Below are positions 18,038-28,628 of a stretch of 64,000 nucleotides of DNA, piece by piece. The stretch covers positions 62,001-126,000 of the forward strand of contig DRFI01000023.1 of assembly GCA_011050675.1 (NCBI GenBank), in the 5' to 3' direction. The position numbers and the translations under genes were made by a program. Each line of letters starts with the position of its first letter. Position 1 is the first letter of the stretch. Source of the stretch: Maribacter sp. Its GTDB lineage: Bacteria; Bacteroidota; Bacteroidia; Flavobacteriales; Flavobacteriaceae. The notes under the pieces were generated by a model. That model had not been told where the DNA came from. It ran no database searches and worked only from the letters and a program-made list of their open reading frames with translations.

Positions 18038-19102
18038 TTAACCTTTTCGCTCCATTTCACTCATTACGTCTACCAATACACCAACACTTTCTAAAGAAAG
18101 GGCATTGTACATGCTAGCTCTATAGCCGCCAACCGAACGGTGACCATTTAATCCATTTATACCAGCCTCTTTTAACATCTCGTCAAAAGTTGATTTTAAA
18201 ACTTCATCAGTTATATTGAAAGTAGCATTCATTAAAGAACGATCTTCAATATTGGCATAGCCTTCAAAAACAGGATTTAAGTCTATCTCAGAATATAATA
18301 ATCTTGCTTTCTTTTCATTTTCTTCTTCAATAGCTGCAATACCACCAAGATTTTTAAGCCATTCTAAAGTTAGCATAGATGTATAAACTGCGAATACAGA
18401 AGGAGTATTGAACATACTATCTTTCGATATATGTGATTTATAATCTAGCATAGAGGGTATTTTTCTAGAAACTTTTCCCAGAATTTCATCCTTAACAACA
18501 ACTAAGGTTGTACCTGCAGGTCCCATATTCTTTTGAGCACCAGCATAGATTAAATCGAATTGAGAGAAATCTAAACTTCTAGAGAAGATATCAGAACTCA
18601 TATCGCAAATTAATGGTGCGTCAGTTTTTGGAAATTTTTTGAATTGTGTACCGTATATGGTATTATTAGAAGTAAGATGTAAATAATCTAACCCTGTTGG
18701 AACGGTATAACCCTTAGGGATATATTTAAAATTTTCATCTTTAGATGAACCTACTTCAACAACTTTACCAAATAATTTAGCCTCCTTAATTGCTTTATCG
18801 CTCCAAGTACCCGTATTTAGATAACCAGCTTTGTTCTCCAATAAATTATAAGCAACCATCAAAAATTGTAAACTTGCACCACCTTGTAGAAAAAGTGCTG
18901 TATAGCCTTTATCCTTTAGGTCTAGCAGTTCTAATGCCAATGATCTTGCATTTTCCATTACTGCAACAAAATCTTTGCTTCTATGTGAAATTTCTATAAG
19001 TGAAAGTCCAGAACCATTGAAGTCCATAACAGCTTCAGAAGCTTTCAACAATACTTCTTTTGGCAATATACAAGGACCAGCGCTAAAATTATGTTTTTTC
19101 AT
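18038..19102 (-). CDS. serC: Phosphoserine aminotransferase
   Basis: PLP enzyme that converts 3-phosphohydroxypyruvate to phosphoserine and may also act in pyridoxine synthesis. The 354 residues show the family start KHNFSAGPCILPKEVL, LFLQGGASLQFLMVAYNLL, TGTWSDKAIKEA, and the PLP lysine in YAGAQKNMGPAGTTLVVV; the C-terminus has GLNGHRSVGGYRASMYNA. Length is normal. Together with serA it supplies serine; the next enzyme, SerB, is not in the window. Confidence 0.96.
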   Translation of the reverse strand: MKKHNFSAGPCILPKEVLLKASEAVMDFNGSGLSLIEISHRSKDFVAVMENARSLALELLDLKDKGYTALFLQGGASLQFLMVAYNLLENKAGYLNTGTWSDKAIKEAKLFGKVVEVGSSKDENFKYIPKGYTVPTGLDYLHLTSNNTIYGTQFKKFPKTDAPLICDMSSDIFSRSLDFSQFDLIYAGAQKNMGPAGTTLVVVKDEILGKVSRKIPSMLDYKSHISKDSMFNTPSVFAVYTSMLTLEWLKNLGGIAAIEEENEKKARLLYSEIDLNPVFEGYANIEDRSLMNATFNITDEVLKSTFDEMLKEAGINGLNGHRSVGGYRASMYNALSLESVGVLVDVMSEMERKG

Positions 19103-19173
19103 TTTGTGTGTAATTTAAGGATGCAAATGTCAGGATTTTTTAAATATTTTTAGGTAAAGTTGTATATTATATT

Positions 19174-20238
19174 CTAGGATGTTCTCAATAGAAATTCAAT
19201 AGTATCTATCCCATCCGCATAATCATTTAAAGATGGTTTTTGTGTTTCACCAAATAATACCTCATTCTCTATAAAACCTGAAGAAACAATACATTGAATT
19301 TTATCTTCCTCGTTTTTAAGCTTAGTTTTTAAGGCAGCAATATCTTCGTAATATTCGTAAAACAAAGAGGCGATGGGAGATCCATAGCTTTCTTCTTCCT
19401 TTAAAATTAAAAAACCATTATCTAAAATTTTGAACTCGCTCATAAGATAAACCGCCTTGTTGTAGTCGTAATTGTTTGCGTATTTATTATGATTTACTAT
19501 GTCGTTGTATGGGAATATCGCTTTGAAAAAAGAGTCAATATTATAATTTTTAGGGATGTAGATTTTAGAAACACTTCTACAACCAAGACCAAAGTATCTA
19601 AATATATCCTCACCTAAAGCAGTTAGCTCTTCAGTAGTTTCATCTCCTTTTAAAACAGCAACTGAATTTCTGTTTTTACGAATAATATTAGGTTTTTTTC
19701 CAAAATAATATTCAAAATATCTAGCGGTGTTGTTACTTCCGGTTGCAATTACGGCATCGTAATGACCTAACTTTTCTTTTGTAAAAATGACACGGTCATT
19801 AAAAAATGGTTCAATTTCTTTTAGGTAATCAATTATAAGAGGAATAAGTTTTTGATCATTACTAGATAATTTTACCAAAGCCTTATTTCCTGTAATTAAA
19901 ACACACAACAAATCATGAAAGCCAACTAACGGAATATTTCCAGCCATTATAAGAGCCACCACTTTTTCGGTATTTGCATTTAAATCATACTGTCCTAACC
20001 ACGCCTCAAGGTTCTCTTTGGTTAATGCAGTACTCCATTCCTTAAATGCATGAATGCAATTTTCTTCTGTGAACCATCCATTATAATGTTTGGCTCTTTC
20101 AATTTCTGTTTTAAACGAAACATTCCATTTGTCATTTAAATGATCAGAATTGGTGTTTGTTTCAATTAAATCACAAAATGTACTTAGAAATTTTCCAAGT
20201 TTAACAAAAGCTTCTATACTAAGGTTGCTATGGGTCAT
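19174..20238 (-). CDS. LuxC-like acyl-CoA reductase
   Basis: Expected to reduce acyl-CoA (or acyl-thioester) to aldehyde with NAD(P)H. The 354 residues contain the aldehyde-dehydrogenase-like pieces ALIMAGNIPLVGFHDLLCVLITGNKALVKLSSND, ATGSNNTARYFEYYFGKKPNIIRKNRNSVAVLKG and the catalytic Cys in YFGLGCRSVSKIYIP. There is no luciferase, LuxD or LuxE nearby, so a bioluminescence role is unsupported. It is divergent from a ferredoxin gene across 89 bases and sits ahead of serC-serA. Confidence 0.85.
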   Translation of the reverse strand: MTHSNLSIEAFVKLGKFLSTFCDLIETNTNSDHLNDKWNVSFKTEIERAKHYNGWFTEENCIHAFKEWSTALTKENLEAWLGQYDLNANTEKVVALIMAGNIPLVGFHDLLCVLITGNKALVKLSSNDQKLIPLIIDYLKEIEPFFNDRVIFTKEKLGHYDAVIATGSNNTARYFEYYFGKKPNIIRKNRNSVAVLKGDETTEELTALGEDIFRYFGLGCRSVSKIYIPKNYNIDSFFKAIFPYNDIVNHNKYANNYDYNKAVYLMSEFKILDNGFLILKEEESYGSPIASLFYEYYEDIAALKTKLKNEEDKIQCIVSSGFIENEVLFGETQKPSLNDYADGIDTIEFLLRTS

Positions 20239-20242
20239 TATA

Positions 20243-20274
20243 TTTGTATACTAATTCACTAGGAATTACCTTTG
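20243..20274 (+). promoter_or_regulatory. Bacteroidota-type promoter of the ferredoxin gene
   Basis: TTTG at 20243-20246, 20 bases, then TACCTTTG at 20267-20274: the same spacing as the tRNA-His promoter. Confidence 0.7.
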
Positions 20275-20285
20275 TGCAAAAATAA

Positions 20286-20678
<393 letters not shown>

Positions 20679-20804
20679 GGTAAACTATGCTTTTATGAGA
20701 ATATCGAATTTTTTAAGACTATAGCGTAAGTGAAAATTGATAGTTAATTATTTTTATTGATATAGGAAGAACTTAATAAATCACTTAACATACTTGTACT
20801 AAAT

Positions 20805-20842
20805 GAAAAAAGCTACCTAAATTAATAGGTAGCTTTTTTTTT
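20805..20842. terminator. Bidirectional terminator
   Basis: AAAGCTACCT (ending 20818) pairs with AGGTAGCTTT (beginning 20827) and is flanked by A and T runs. It serves the ferredoxin gene and the opposing TonB receptor gene. Confidence 0.8.
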
Positions 20843-20859
20843 AAATAAACTAAATCAAA

Positions 20860-23800
20860 CTAAAACTTATAATTCAATGATAAGTTGAACATTGTACCTA
20901 ATTGGCTAAAGTGATAACCATCATACGTCATTTGAGAATAACGTTGGTTGAAAGTTATTAAGTTAGATTGGTTTTGAGTCTGAGCAGCATCAGCTAAAAT
21001 AGCATTACCTGCAGCATTTTTAGACTTAAAGCTCCATTCTGGTAAAACATTCAATATGTTATTGATGTTTAACGCTAAGGTCAATTTATCAGTTGCACTA
21101 AAATTAATACCTAAATCAGTTACAATTTTTGGTGTAAACTCAGTAAATAGATTATCATCTAAACCTTGTTGTTGAAAAGTAGTTTTACCGAAATATGTAT
21201 TGTTTAAAGAGAAACCAAATTTATTAATATCATAGTTTGCTCCTAAAATCCATTTAGTTTCTGGTCTAGAAGTAAAGAATAATGCTTCCTGAGTTCCGTT
21301 TACAACAGACTGTCCAGAATTAGCAACTAACGGTACATCTTTTACCGCACCATCTCTTTCGTTTTGAATAGTATAGTTACCAGATAAATTTAAATCTAAG
21401 TTTCCTTCGCCAATCTCAATTCCTTTATAAGCAAGAACTACATCAATACCAGAAGTTTTAGTATCTATAGCGTTTGAAAAGAAACTTACATCAGTTAAGT
21501 TGTTGTTAGCTAAAAGAATATCAAGTGGGTTTGTCGCGTCTCCGCTTGGACCAATCTCTGAACCTAATACTATTCTATCCTTTACTGCAATGTTGTAGTA
21601 ATCGAAAGTATAGCTGAATTTGTTATCAATTTTACCACCAAAACCAACTGTAAAGTTTGTAGATGTTTCAGCATCTAATTGTGGAATACCTAATAATTTA
21701 GCTTGTGTAGATACATTGTTTATTAAACCACCAACTTGAATACCTTGTCCAGGTACAAAACTATACTGAGCTTTTTGAGTATAAATCTGGTGCAGGGTAG
21801 GAGCTCTGAAACCTGAAGAGATAGAACCTCTTAAAGTGAAAGCATCATTAACTTTATAACGAGAACTAAATTTGTAAACAAAAGCGTTACCAAAATCAGA
21901 ATAGTTTTCAGTTCTAATAGTACCGCTTAACAAAAATGCATCAGTTACATCATAATCTAAACTTAAATACCCACCAATGTTATAACGGTTGAATTTACCA
22001 GCATTTTGAGGAGAAGCACCTGCAAATGAATCTGCACCACCACCATCGTAAGAAGCTAACTCACCTTCAATTACTTCAAAGGTTTCAGTTCTAAACTCAG
22101 CACCAACACCGATACTAACTTTATCAGAAAGCAATCTTGAAATATCAATGTTACCTACATTGTGAGAGAATTTTGTTCCTCCTGGGTCAAATGATTGCTG
22201 ACTGTTTTCTCTATATAATTGAGAGCCTTCAGAAAGTTCACCATCATCTACAGTACCGTTGCTATTAGCATCAACCCAAGTTGATGGAGAATAAACAACA
22301 TTTCTGTTATGGGTATTGTTCACTTTATACGTTTGAGTGTTTCCACCAGTTGTAAAACTTGCATCAAGATTCCATTCGTTTATAACAGACTTGAAACCTA
22401 TTGTTGCGTTATAATCACTCAACTCTCCTTCAAATGTTGGAACATAACCATCATAACCACCAGCTGTGTTCGGGTTGTCTCCTGGGAAGAAGTCAGCTAA
22501 ATATGGAAAATCATCTACAGTTCTCCAATATGGTGTTCTATAATTCGCAAAACTATTTACAGCCTTATATACATAAGCAGCATTACCATACATTGAGGTA
22601 TTTTCACTTAAGTCATAGCCAAGATTCACAGAAAATTTAGCTGCTGCCGTTTCTGGAGATCCATTTATATTTCCAGCATCAGGTCTTCTAGATAAGAATT
22701 CTTGTACATCTGCTATAGAAGCACCAAAATCAGCGGCTTCACCTGCGGCATTAACAGTACCTGGTCTATTTGCTTGATTTACTTTTGAAAGGTCAATGGT
22801 GTAATTTATAAAACCTTTATCCTCACCTATTGAAGAGCCATTGTTTAAAGCTACACCGAACATTTCACCATCACCTTCAGAAGTTATTCCTGTTCTTACT
22901 GTTGCAGAACCTTCGTTTGGAGAATCTTTTAAGATAATGTTCATTACACCTGCAATTGCATCAGAACCATATTGAGCAGAAGCACCATCACGTAAAATCT
23001 CTACTCTTTTAATCGCGTCTGTTGGTATTGCAGAAATATCAGCACCTGTTTCACCACGTCCTGGAGACGTTTGTGTATACAATAAGGCACTTAAGTTTTT
23101 ACGTTTTCCGTTAATTAATATCAACGTTCTTGAAGGACCCATGTTTCTAATTTCATATGGATCTAATAAAGAGGTTGCATCGTTTACCGGAGTTTGTACT
23201 GTATTAAAAGATGGTATTCTGTACTGTAAAGCTTTATCAAAAGTAGCTTGACCAGTTGAACTCAAATCTTTAGCGCCAATAACATCAACAGGTAAAGGAG
23301 TGTCAGCATTGCTTCTTGGAGCGGTACGAGATCCTACAACGATAAATTCGTCTAATTGCATTCCTTCAGATAATTGAACATTGATAACGTTCTTGCCTAA
23401 CGTAGTGACTTCTTGTGTAGCAAAACCAATATAACTGAATACTAATTTTGTGTCATCTGTTATATTAATTGTGTAGTTACCGTCAAAATCAGAAGTTGTA
23501 CCATTTGTAGTACCTTTTTCTATAATGTTAACTCCTGCTAAAGGCATTCCAGAATCATCTGTTACCTTACCAGAAATACTATTTTGCACTACCTCGTTTA
23601 ATGTTAAAGCAGAAATTCCATTAATAGTAGAATTGATTTTTAAAACCTTTGCTCTTTCAGGTTTTTTATGGTAAACAACATAATATTTGTTACCTAGGTA
23701 CTCAAAATCAAAACTTGTTTTGCGTTCTAATTTGTTGATTATTTTGTCTAATACTGGAAACTTATATTCCTCAGGATTTAAACTTGTCGTTGATACCAAC

Positions 23801-23961
23801 GTTGGGTTGTAAGTAAAAAACACTTCATGTTTTGCACTGATTTCATTCAAAAACTCACTGAGGGTTACATTTTCCTTGAGTTCATTAGAAGCGTTCATGC
23901 TCATACTACTTGTAAAAAGTAGTACTGCAACCAGCATTCTCATTAGTTTGTTAGTTCTCAT
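20860..23961 (-). CDS. TonB-dependent transducer-type receptor with STN domain
   Basis: Outer-membrane receptor of 1033 residues. After the signal peptide (to about residue 25) there is an STN/secretin-type signalling domain (LSEFLNEISAKHEVFFTYNP through KYYVVYHKKPE, about 30-105), a carboxypeptidase-like Ig domain (ISGKVTDDSGMPLAGVNIIEKG, about 128-205), the plug (RNMGPSRTLILINGKRK, ILRDGASAQYGSDAIAGVMNIIL) and a barrel ending LNLSLNYKF. The STN domain and the upstream FecR and sigma genes indicate substrate-induced signalling. No SusD partner or enzyme gene adjoins, so the substrate is unknown. Confidence 0.92.
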   Translation of the reverse strand: MRTNKLMRMLVAVLLFTSSMSMNASNELKENVTLSEFLNEISAKHEVFFTYNPTLVSTTSLNPEEYKFPVLDKIINKLERKTSFDFEYLGNKYYVVYHKKPERAKVLKINSTINGISALTLNEVVQNSISGKVTDDSGMPLAGVNIIEKGTTNGTTSDFDGNYTINITDDTKLVFSYIGFATQEVTTLGKNVINVQLSEGMQLDEFIVVGSRTAPRSNADTPLPVDVIGAKDLSSTGQATFDKALQYRIPSFNTVQTPVNDATSLLDPYEIRNMGPSRTLILINGKRKNLSALLYTQTSPGRGETGADISAIPTDAIKRVEILRDGASAQYGSDAIAGVMNIILKDSPNEGSATVRTGITSEGDGEMFGVALNNGSSIGEDKGFINYTIDLSKVNQANRPGTVNAAGEAADFGASIADVQEFLSRRPDAGNINGSPETAAAKFSVNLGYDLSENTSMYGNAAYVYKAVNSFANYRTPYWRTVDDFPYLADFFPGDNPNTAGGYDGYVPTFEGELSDYNATIGFKSVINEWNLDASFTTGGNTQTYKVNNTHNRNVVYSPSTWVDANSNGTVDDGELSEGSQLYRENSQQSFDPGGTKFSHNVGNIDISRLLSDKVSIGVGAEFRTETFEVIEGELASYDGGGADSFAGASPQNAGKFNRYNIGGYLSLDYDVTDAFLLSGTIRTENYSDFGNAFVYKFSSRYKVNDAFTLRGSISSGFRAPTLHQIYTQKAQYSFVPGQGIQVGGLINNVSTQAKLLGIPQLDAETSTNFTVGFGGKIDNKFSYTFDYYNIAVKDRIVLGSEIGPSGDATNPLDILLANNNLTDVSFFSNAIDTKTSGIDVVLAYKGIEIGEGNLDLNLSGNYTIQNERDGAVKDVPLVANSGQSVVNGTQEALFFTSRPETKWILGANYDINKFGFSLNNTYFGKTTFQQQGLDDNLFTEFTPKIVTDLGINFSATDKLTLALNINNILNVLPEWSFKSKNAAGNAILADAAQTQNQSNLITFNQRYSQMTYDGYHFSQLGTMFNLSLNYKF

Positions 23962-23976
23962 AAATAAATAGTTTAG

Positions 23977-24990
23977 TTAATAAATAGGGTTTTCTTGTAC
24001 TCGTAATATATTTCCTTTGTTAATAATTCTTGTTCCTGTAGCCTTCTCTATAGCGGCAATACATATTTTTAAGTTCTGATTTGGTATACCGCCCGATATA
24101 GGTATTTGTTTTAGTGAGTCCGAAGAGTATTGAACTTCAAGTCCGTATGTTGATTCTAAATTGAGCATGACATCTTCAAGAGGAATCTCGTTAAATGCAT
24201 ATGTGCCACCACGCCATAATGCATAAGGAGTTTTAATGTCTACCTTCTTATGTACTAGTTTTTCGCTTTCATTTGAGAATGAAACCATTTCGCCAGGTAT
24301 CATTTTAGTCACTTCCCCATTTTTGAACTCTAAATGAATAGAACCTTCATCAAGCACTACATTTGTTTTTTGCTTTCTGGTGTTTACATGAAATTGAGTT
24401 CCTAGTACTTCTACTTTTAAATCATTTGTTATTACCCAAAATTTTGCATTTGTACTTGGTATAGATTTTACCTTAAAATATGCTTCACCTTTAAGGTGTA
24501 ACAATCTTGGATTGTCATTTTTATAAGATATTTCAGAATTACCATTAAGAACTACAGATGTGCCATCTGGTAATTTTAAATCTATAATTTCTCCAAAATT
24601 GGTTTTATGAATTGTTGTGGATTGATTTGTGAAATATGCAAAGCTTGTATAACTGATAAGAACAAGTAATACCGCAGCGGCACTGGTGAAAATTACTCTA
24701 TATAATGATGGTGGTTTTTTCGTTTTTTTATGAGAAGAGGAATCAATATCTAGTTTTGGTAAAATTTCTGAAAGTGCCCTATTTATTTTATCGCTACCAG
24801 GATAATTTTGCTTAAAATTAATTCCAGTAATTATCGATTTGGCACTCTCAACAGTTTCTAAATATTCAGGGTTGCTTTGTATCCAATTTTTCCAATATGT
24901 AATATCATTTTTGTTGAGACCTTTTGCCCAATTTTTAAATGACGCATCTGTTAAGAAATACTGTAAATCGAATTTATTTTTATTATCCAT
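23977..24990 (-). CDS. FecR-type anti-sigma factor
   Basis: Membrane-spanning anti-sigma factor of 337 residues. The cytoplasmic N-terminus (about 1-85, with FKNWAKGLNKNDITYWKNWIQ) binds the sigma factor, followed by one helix (IFTSAAAVLLVLISYTSFAYF), a periplasmic FecR domain (LPDGTSVVLNGNSEISY, LKGEAYFKV, VEVLGTQFHVNTR) and a C-terminal DUF4974-like part (LEDVMLNLESTYGLEV). It lies between the sigma gene (57 bases) and the receptor gene (15 bases), the usual order for this signalling triad. Confidence 0.92.
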   Translation of the reverse strand: MDNKNKFDLQYFLTDASFKNWAKGLNKNDITYWKNWIQSNPEYLETVESAKSIITGINFKQNYPGSDKINRALSEILPKLDIDSSSHKKTKKPPSLYRVIFTSAAAVLLVLISYTSFAYFTNQSTTIHKTNFGEIIDLKLPDGTSVVLNGNSEISYKNDNPRLLHLKGEAYFKVKSIPSTNAKFWVITNDLKVEVLGTQFHVNTRKQKTNVVLDEGSIHLEFKNGEVTKMIPGEMVSFSNESEKLVHKKVDIKTPYALWRGGTYAFNEIPLEDVMLNLESTYGLEVQYSSDSLKQIPISGGIPNQNLKICIAAIEKATGTRIINKGNILRVQENPIY

Positions 24991-25047
24991 TTAGTAAGGT
25001 GTTCCATTTATAAGAGATTTATTTCTTAAAAATATACCCTACTATTT

Positions 25048-25626
25048 TTAACTTTTTTTCAAAATATTTTTAATTTGTTGATTTTCAGATGCTTTACGAA
25101 GTTTTGATAACGCTTTTTGTAGCACATTTAAAACACTTTGGTAATTCATGTCCATTACTTCAGCAATGTCAGAGCTATTCATTCCGCTATAATATTTTAA
25201 ATAGAGAACTTCTTTTTGTCTTGGAGAAAGGTTGTTAATTAAGTGGGCTAGGGTAGAGGTGCAAAGAAACTGAATCTCTTGATGTATGGAAATCTCTTCT
25301 GCGGAAAAGGTGAAATTTGTTTTAAAAAGTTGAGCTTCTGAAATTGGAAGGTTTTTTTGATTTTTTTGAAGTTGTTTAATTAGTCTTCTCTTAAAGGATA
25401 CAAATAGATATGCTTTAAGGTTTTTAATTGAGTTCTCTTTTTCTCGATCTTCAAATAATTGAATAAAAAAGTTTTGAAGGCAATCTTCTGTGATTTCTTG
25501 GTTGTTGCTCAGTTTTAAACCATAGACATGTAATTGCGGGTAGTATTTTTTAAAAAGAAGACTGAAGCCGTTAGCCTCGCCTTTTTTAAAGAAATACCAT
25601 ATAGTTTCATCCGAATGAAGTTCCAT
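25048..25626 (-). CDS. ECF-type RNA polymerase sigma factor
   Basis: Sigma-70 family extracytoplasmic-function factor, about 192 residues from the ATG at 25626 (MELHSDETIWYFFKKGE); an in-frame ATG at 25650 would add eight residues. Region 2 includes FSLLFKKYYPQLHVYGLKLSNNQEITEDCLQNFFIQLFE, region 4 NNLSPRQKEVLYLKYYSGMNSSDIAEVMDMNYQSVLNVLQKALSKLRK with its helix-turn-helix. It heads a sigma/anti-sigma/receptor unit and probably drives its own transcript when the receptor is occupied. Confidence 0.93.
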   Translation of the reverse strand: MELHSDETIWYFFKKGEANGFSLLFKKYYPQLHVYGLKLSNNQEITEDCLQNFFIQLFEDREKENSIKNLKAYLFVSFKRRLIKQLQKNQKNLPISEAQLFKTNFTFSAEEISIHQEIQFLCTSTLAHLINNLSPRQKEVLYLKYYSGMNSSDIAEVMDMNYQSVLNVLQKALSKLRKASENQQIKNILKKS

Positions 25627-25795
25627 AAATTTCACATGTTCTACCGCCAAAGTAAGAAATATTTCTTAAAATATGTTAAAATTTAATATTTTAACTATCC
25701 TCCGTCTAAAAAATTTGAATATTATTTAAATAAAGTGTATAAAAATTCACAAAAGTTATACTGCGATTTTGAACGTAAAATATTTAAGTAAAAAC

Positions 25796-25803
25796 TATAT
25801 TTG
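25796..25803 (+). promoter_or_regulatory. Likely -7 element of ychF
   Basis: TATATTTG, 22 bases before the ychF ATG at 25826. It lies inside the longer open frame that begins at 25769, which argues for the later start. Confidence 0.5.
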
Positions 25804-25825
25804 CACCCTCGAAATATTCTTAATT

Positions 25826-26920
25826 ATGAAAGCAGGTATTGTAGGATTGCCAAACGTAGGTAAATCAACACTTTTTAATTGTTTGTCTAATGCGAAAGCA
25901 CAAAGTGCAAATTTTCCATTTTGTACTATTGAACCTAATATAGGTGTGGTGAATGTGCCGGACTCAAGATTAGAAAAATTAGAAGAATTGGTGAATCCAG
26001 AAAGGGTTTTACCAGCCACAGTGGAGATTGTTGATATTGCAGGACTTGTAAAAGGTGCTAGTAAGGGTGAAGGATTAGGAAATCAGTTTTTAGGAAACAT
26101 TAGAGAAACAGATGCTATATTACATGTACTTCGTTGTTTCGATAATGATAACATTGTTCATGTTGATGGAAACGTAAATCCAATAAGAGATAAAGAGACT
26201 ATAGACATGGAGCTTCAGTTGAAAGATTTGGAGACCGTAGATAAGAAATTAGAAAAAGTTAAAAGAGCTGCTAGAACTGGTAATAAAGAAGCTCAAAAAG
26301 AGGAAGCGGTTTTACTTGCAATTAAAAATGGTCTTGAAGCAGGTATATCAGTTAGGGCAATTGAAATTGATGAGGAATCGAGAATTGAATTTGTAAAGCC
26401 TCTTCAGTTTATTACAGACAAACCAGTTATGTACGTTTGTAATGTAGATGAAGATGCGGCAGTTTCAGGTAATGCATATGTTGAAAAAGTAAAAGAAATG
26501 GTTGCTGCTGAAAATGCGGAAGTTATTTTCTTGGCTGTGGGTACAGAAGCTGACATTACTGAATTAGAAACTTTTGAAGAGCGCAAAATGTTCTTAGAAG
26601 ACTTAGGTTTAGAAGAGCCTGGTTCTGCAAAGTTAATTCGTGGAGCATACAAGTTATTAGAATTGGAAACTTATTTTACCGCTGGTGTAAAAGAAGTTCG
26701 TGCTTGGACTATACCTGTTGGTGCAACTGCGCCGCAAGCAGCCGGAGTTATTCATACAGATTTTGAAAAAGGTTTTATTAGAGCTGAAGTTATTGCTTAT
26801 AAAGACTTTGTTAGTTTTGGTAGCGAAGCAAAGGTAAAAGAAGCCGGTAAAATGAGAGTAGAAGGTAAGGAGTACATTGTTAAGGATGGAGATGTTATGC
26901 ATTTCCGTTTTAATGTGTAG
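25826..26920 (+). CDS. ychF: Redox-regulated ATPase/GTPase YchF
   Basis: OBG-family P-loop NTPase of 364 residues, a ribosome-associated ATPase. The start at 25826 puts the family N-terminus [15 protein letters not shown] first. Also visible are [31 protein letters not shown] (G3), the CNVDED nucleotide-specificity segment, and the C-terminal TGS-like domain ([40 protein letters not shown]). The last codons are echoed by a diverged copy at about 28629-28676, beyond the next gene. Confidence 0.95.
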   Translation: MKAGIVGLPNVGKSTLFNCLSNAKAQSANFPFCTIEPNIGVVNVPDSRLEKLEELVNPERVLPATVEIVDIAGLVKGASKGEGLGNQFLGNIRETDAILHVLRCFDNDNIVHVDGNVNPIRDKETIDMELQLKDLETVDKKLEKVKRAARTGNKEAQKEEAVLLAIKNGLEAGISVRAIEIDEESRIEFVKPLQFITDKPVMYVCNVDEDAAVSGNAYVEKVKEMVAAENAEVIFLAVGTEADITELETFEERKMFLEDLGLEEPGSAKLIRGAYKLLELETYFTAGVKEVRAWTIPVGATAPQAAGVIHTDFEKGFIRAEVIAYKDFVSFGSEAKVKEAGKMRVEGKEYIVKDGDVMHFRFNV

Positions 26921-27028
26921 GTATTTACTGATGCTAATTGGCGATTAATTTGATGCTTAAATCTGTTTTTTAGGCTGATGTTAAGTTATTTTGTTTTCTT
27001 TGAATGAATTATCTAAACATCTTCCTAA

Positions 27029-28609
27029 ATGATGAAATTTAAAAATTTATTACCGCTTTTCTTTATTCTTTTATTTACAATTAGTTGTTCGGAATCTGAA
27101 GATTTGCCCACTGATGAAATTGAAGCATTGAGCCTGCCAGTTTTGACAACTAATGTTATTTCAGATATTTCAGATACTTCAGCTGTTTCAGGTGGTAATA
27201 TTTCTGATGCCGGTGGTGCAGAAATAATATCTAAAGGAGTCTGTTGGAGTACTTCTGCTACGCCAACAATTGATGACCTGATAACTTCTGATGGTTCTGG
27301 TGTTGTCGATTTTATTAGTGAAATTGAGGAGTTGGAGCCAAGTACTGCATATTTTATAAGAGCTTATGCATCCAACAGTCAAGGTACGGCATACGGGAAT
27401 GAAATAAGTTTCACTACAATTGAACAGGAGTCAGTCGTCAAAATTTTTAATGGTGATATAGTACTTTCTTCACAACAAGAAGTTGATGATTTTGGGGCTG
27501 CAAGTTATACGCAGGTAATAGGAAATCTGACTGTACAAGATACAAATACACCTTCTTCTATAATAAATTTAAATCCGTTAGCGACTATTGTTTTAATTGA
27601 AGGGTCTTTGATAATTAAAGAAAACCTTCTTTTAAAGGATATAACGGGGTTTAACGCCTTAGAGAATATACAAGGTAGTCTAACTATTATTGCAAATGAC
27701 AATCTAGAATCTATAGATACTTTTGAAAATATCATGTCGATTAGTGAAAACTTAGAAATTTATGGTGTAAACAAAGGTGCTGGTTTAATTAATGGATTTG
27801 GAAATTTAAGTTCAATTGGTTCTAACATGACCATGCAATCAGTGTCGGGTATCGAAAATTTAATGTTTTTTGAATCTTTAGAAATGGTTAACGGTCCAAT
27901 TTTTATTGCATTAATGGAGAATTTGGAAAATTTAGACGGATTAGAAAAATTAAATACCTTATTCAGTTTGCGGTTGAATGCTAATAATTCACTTTTGTCT
28001 CTGTCTGGTCTAAATAATATCACCAATATTAACGGTGATTTGGTGATTTCTGGCAATAGATCTCTTGAGAATTTAGAAGGGCTAGAGGTTTTGACCTCCG
28101 TATTAAATGGAGATTTAAATGTTACTAATAACATTCAATTAAAAAATTTAAACGGGTTAAATAGTTTAGAAACCATTGGGGGAAAACTTAAATTAATTGG
28201 AAATGACTTACTTGAGAACCTTGAAGGTTTAAATAACTTGGAAATTACCGGAGCTGGAAATGATTGTGTTCTTTGTGTTGGTTCAATTGAATTGCAATCG
28301 AACAATTCTCTTGTGAATATAGATGCTTTAGAAAACTTAAGCACTGCTTGGAACGCATATATAATCGTGGAGTATAATGAAAATTTAGAAAATTTAGATG
28401 GTTTTCAAAATTTGATTAATATTTACAAGGCATCAGGTAGCTCAGGTATATTTGGTGCAACATTGAGTCAAAATTCTAAATTAAATAATGTATGTGGTCT
28501 AAAGAACTTATACGATGCCAATCAAGGGAACTATTATCTTGAAGGTTTTGGTAATGGTACAATATTGCCGGAAGGAGAGGCTAATACTTTGCTTGATATG
28601 TGTGAATGA
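27029..28609 (+). CDS. Surface lipoprotein with FN3-like and receptor-L-like repeats
   Basis: A 526-residue lipoprotein (MMKFKNLLPLFFILLFTISC, lipobox Cys). A fibronectin-III-like domain covers about 35-130 (SLPVLTTNVISDISDTSAV to YGNEISFTT). The rest is a tandem solenoid of about 40-50 residue units resembling receptor-L domains, each with a GNLTV/GSLTI strand, then NDNLESI or NNSLLSLSGL and LENLDGLEKL. It probably displays a binding surface outside the cell; the ligand is unknown. It starts 108 bases after ychF and a diverged ychF tail follows it, so it looks inserted. Confidence 0.85.
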   Translation: MMKFKNLLPLFFILLFTISCSESEDLPTDEIEALSLPVLTTNVISDISDTSAVSGGNISDAGGAEIISKGVCWSTSATPTIDDLITSDGSGVVDFISEIEELEPSTAYFIRAYASNSQGTAYGNEISFTTIEQESVVKIFNGDIVLSSQQEVDDFGAASYTQVIGNLTVQDTNTPSSIINLNPLATIVLIEGSLIIKENLLLKDITGFNALENIQGSLTIIANDNLESIDTFENIMSISENLEIYGVNKGAGLINGFGNLSSIGSNMTMQSVSGIENLMFFESLEMVNGPIFIALMENLENLDGLEKLNTLFSLRLNANNSLLSLSGLNNITNINGDLVISGNRSLENLEGLEVLTSVLNGDLNVTNNIQLKNLNGLNSLETIGGKLKLIGNDLLENLEGLNNLEITGAGNDCVLCVGSIELQSNNSLVNIDALENLSTAWNAYIIVEYNENLENLDGFQNLINIYKASGSSGIFGATLSQNSKLNNVCGLKNLYDANQGNYYLEGFGNGTILPEGEANTLLDMCE

Positions 28610-28628
28610 TTTTTTGCTGAAGAAATAA

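Noticed and set aside
24590-24990. A SusD-like gene near the TonB receptor
   Set aside because: The region encodes the FecR anti-sigma factor; no SusD-type lipoprotein is present on either side.
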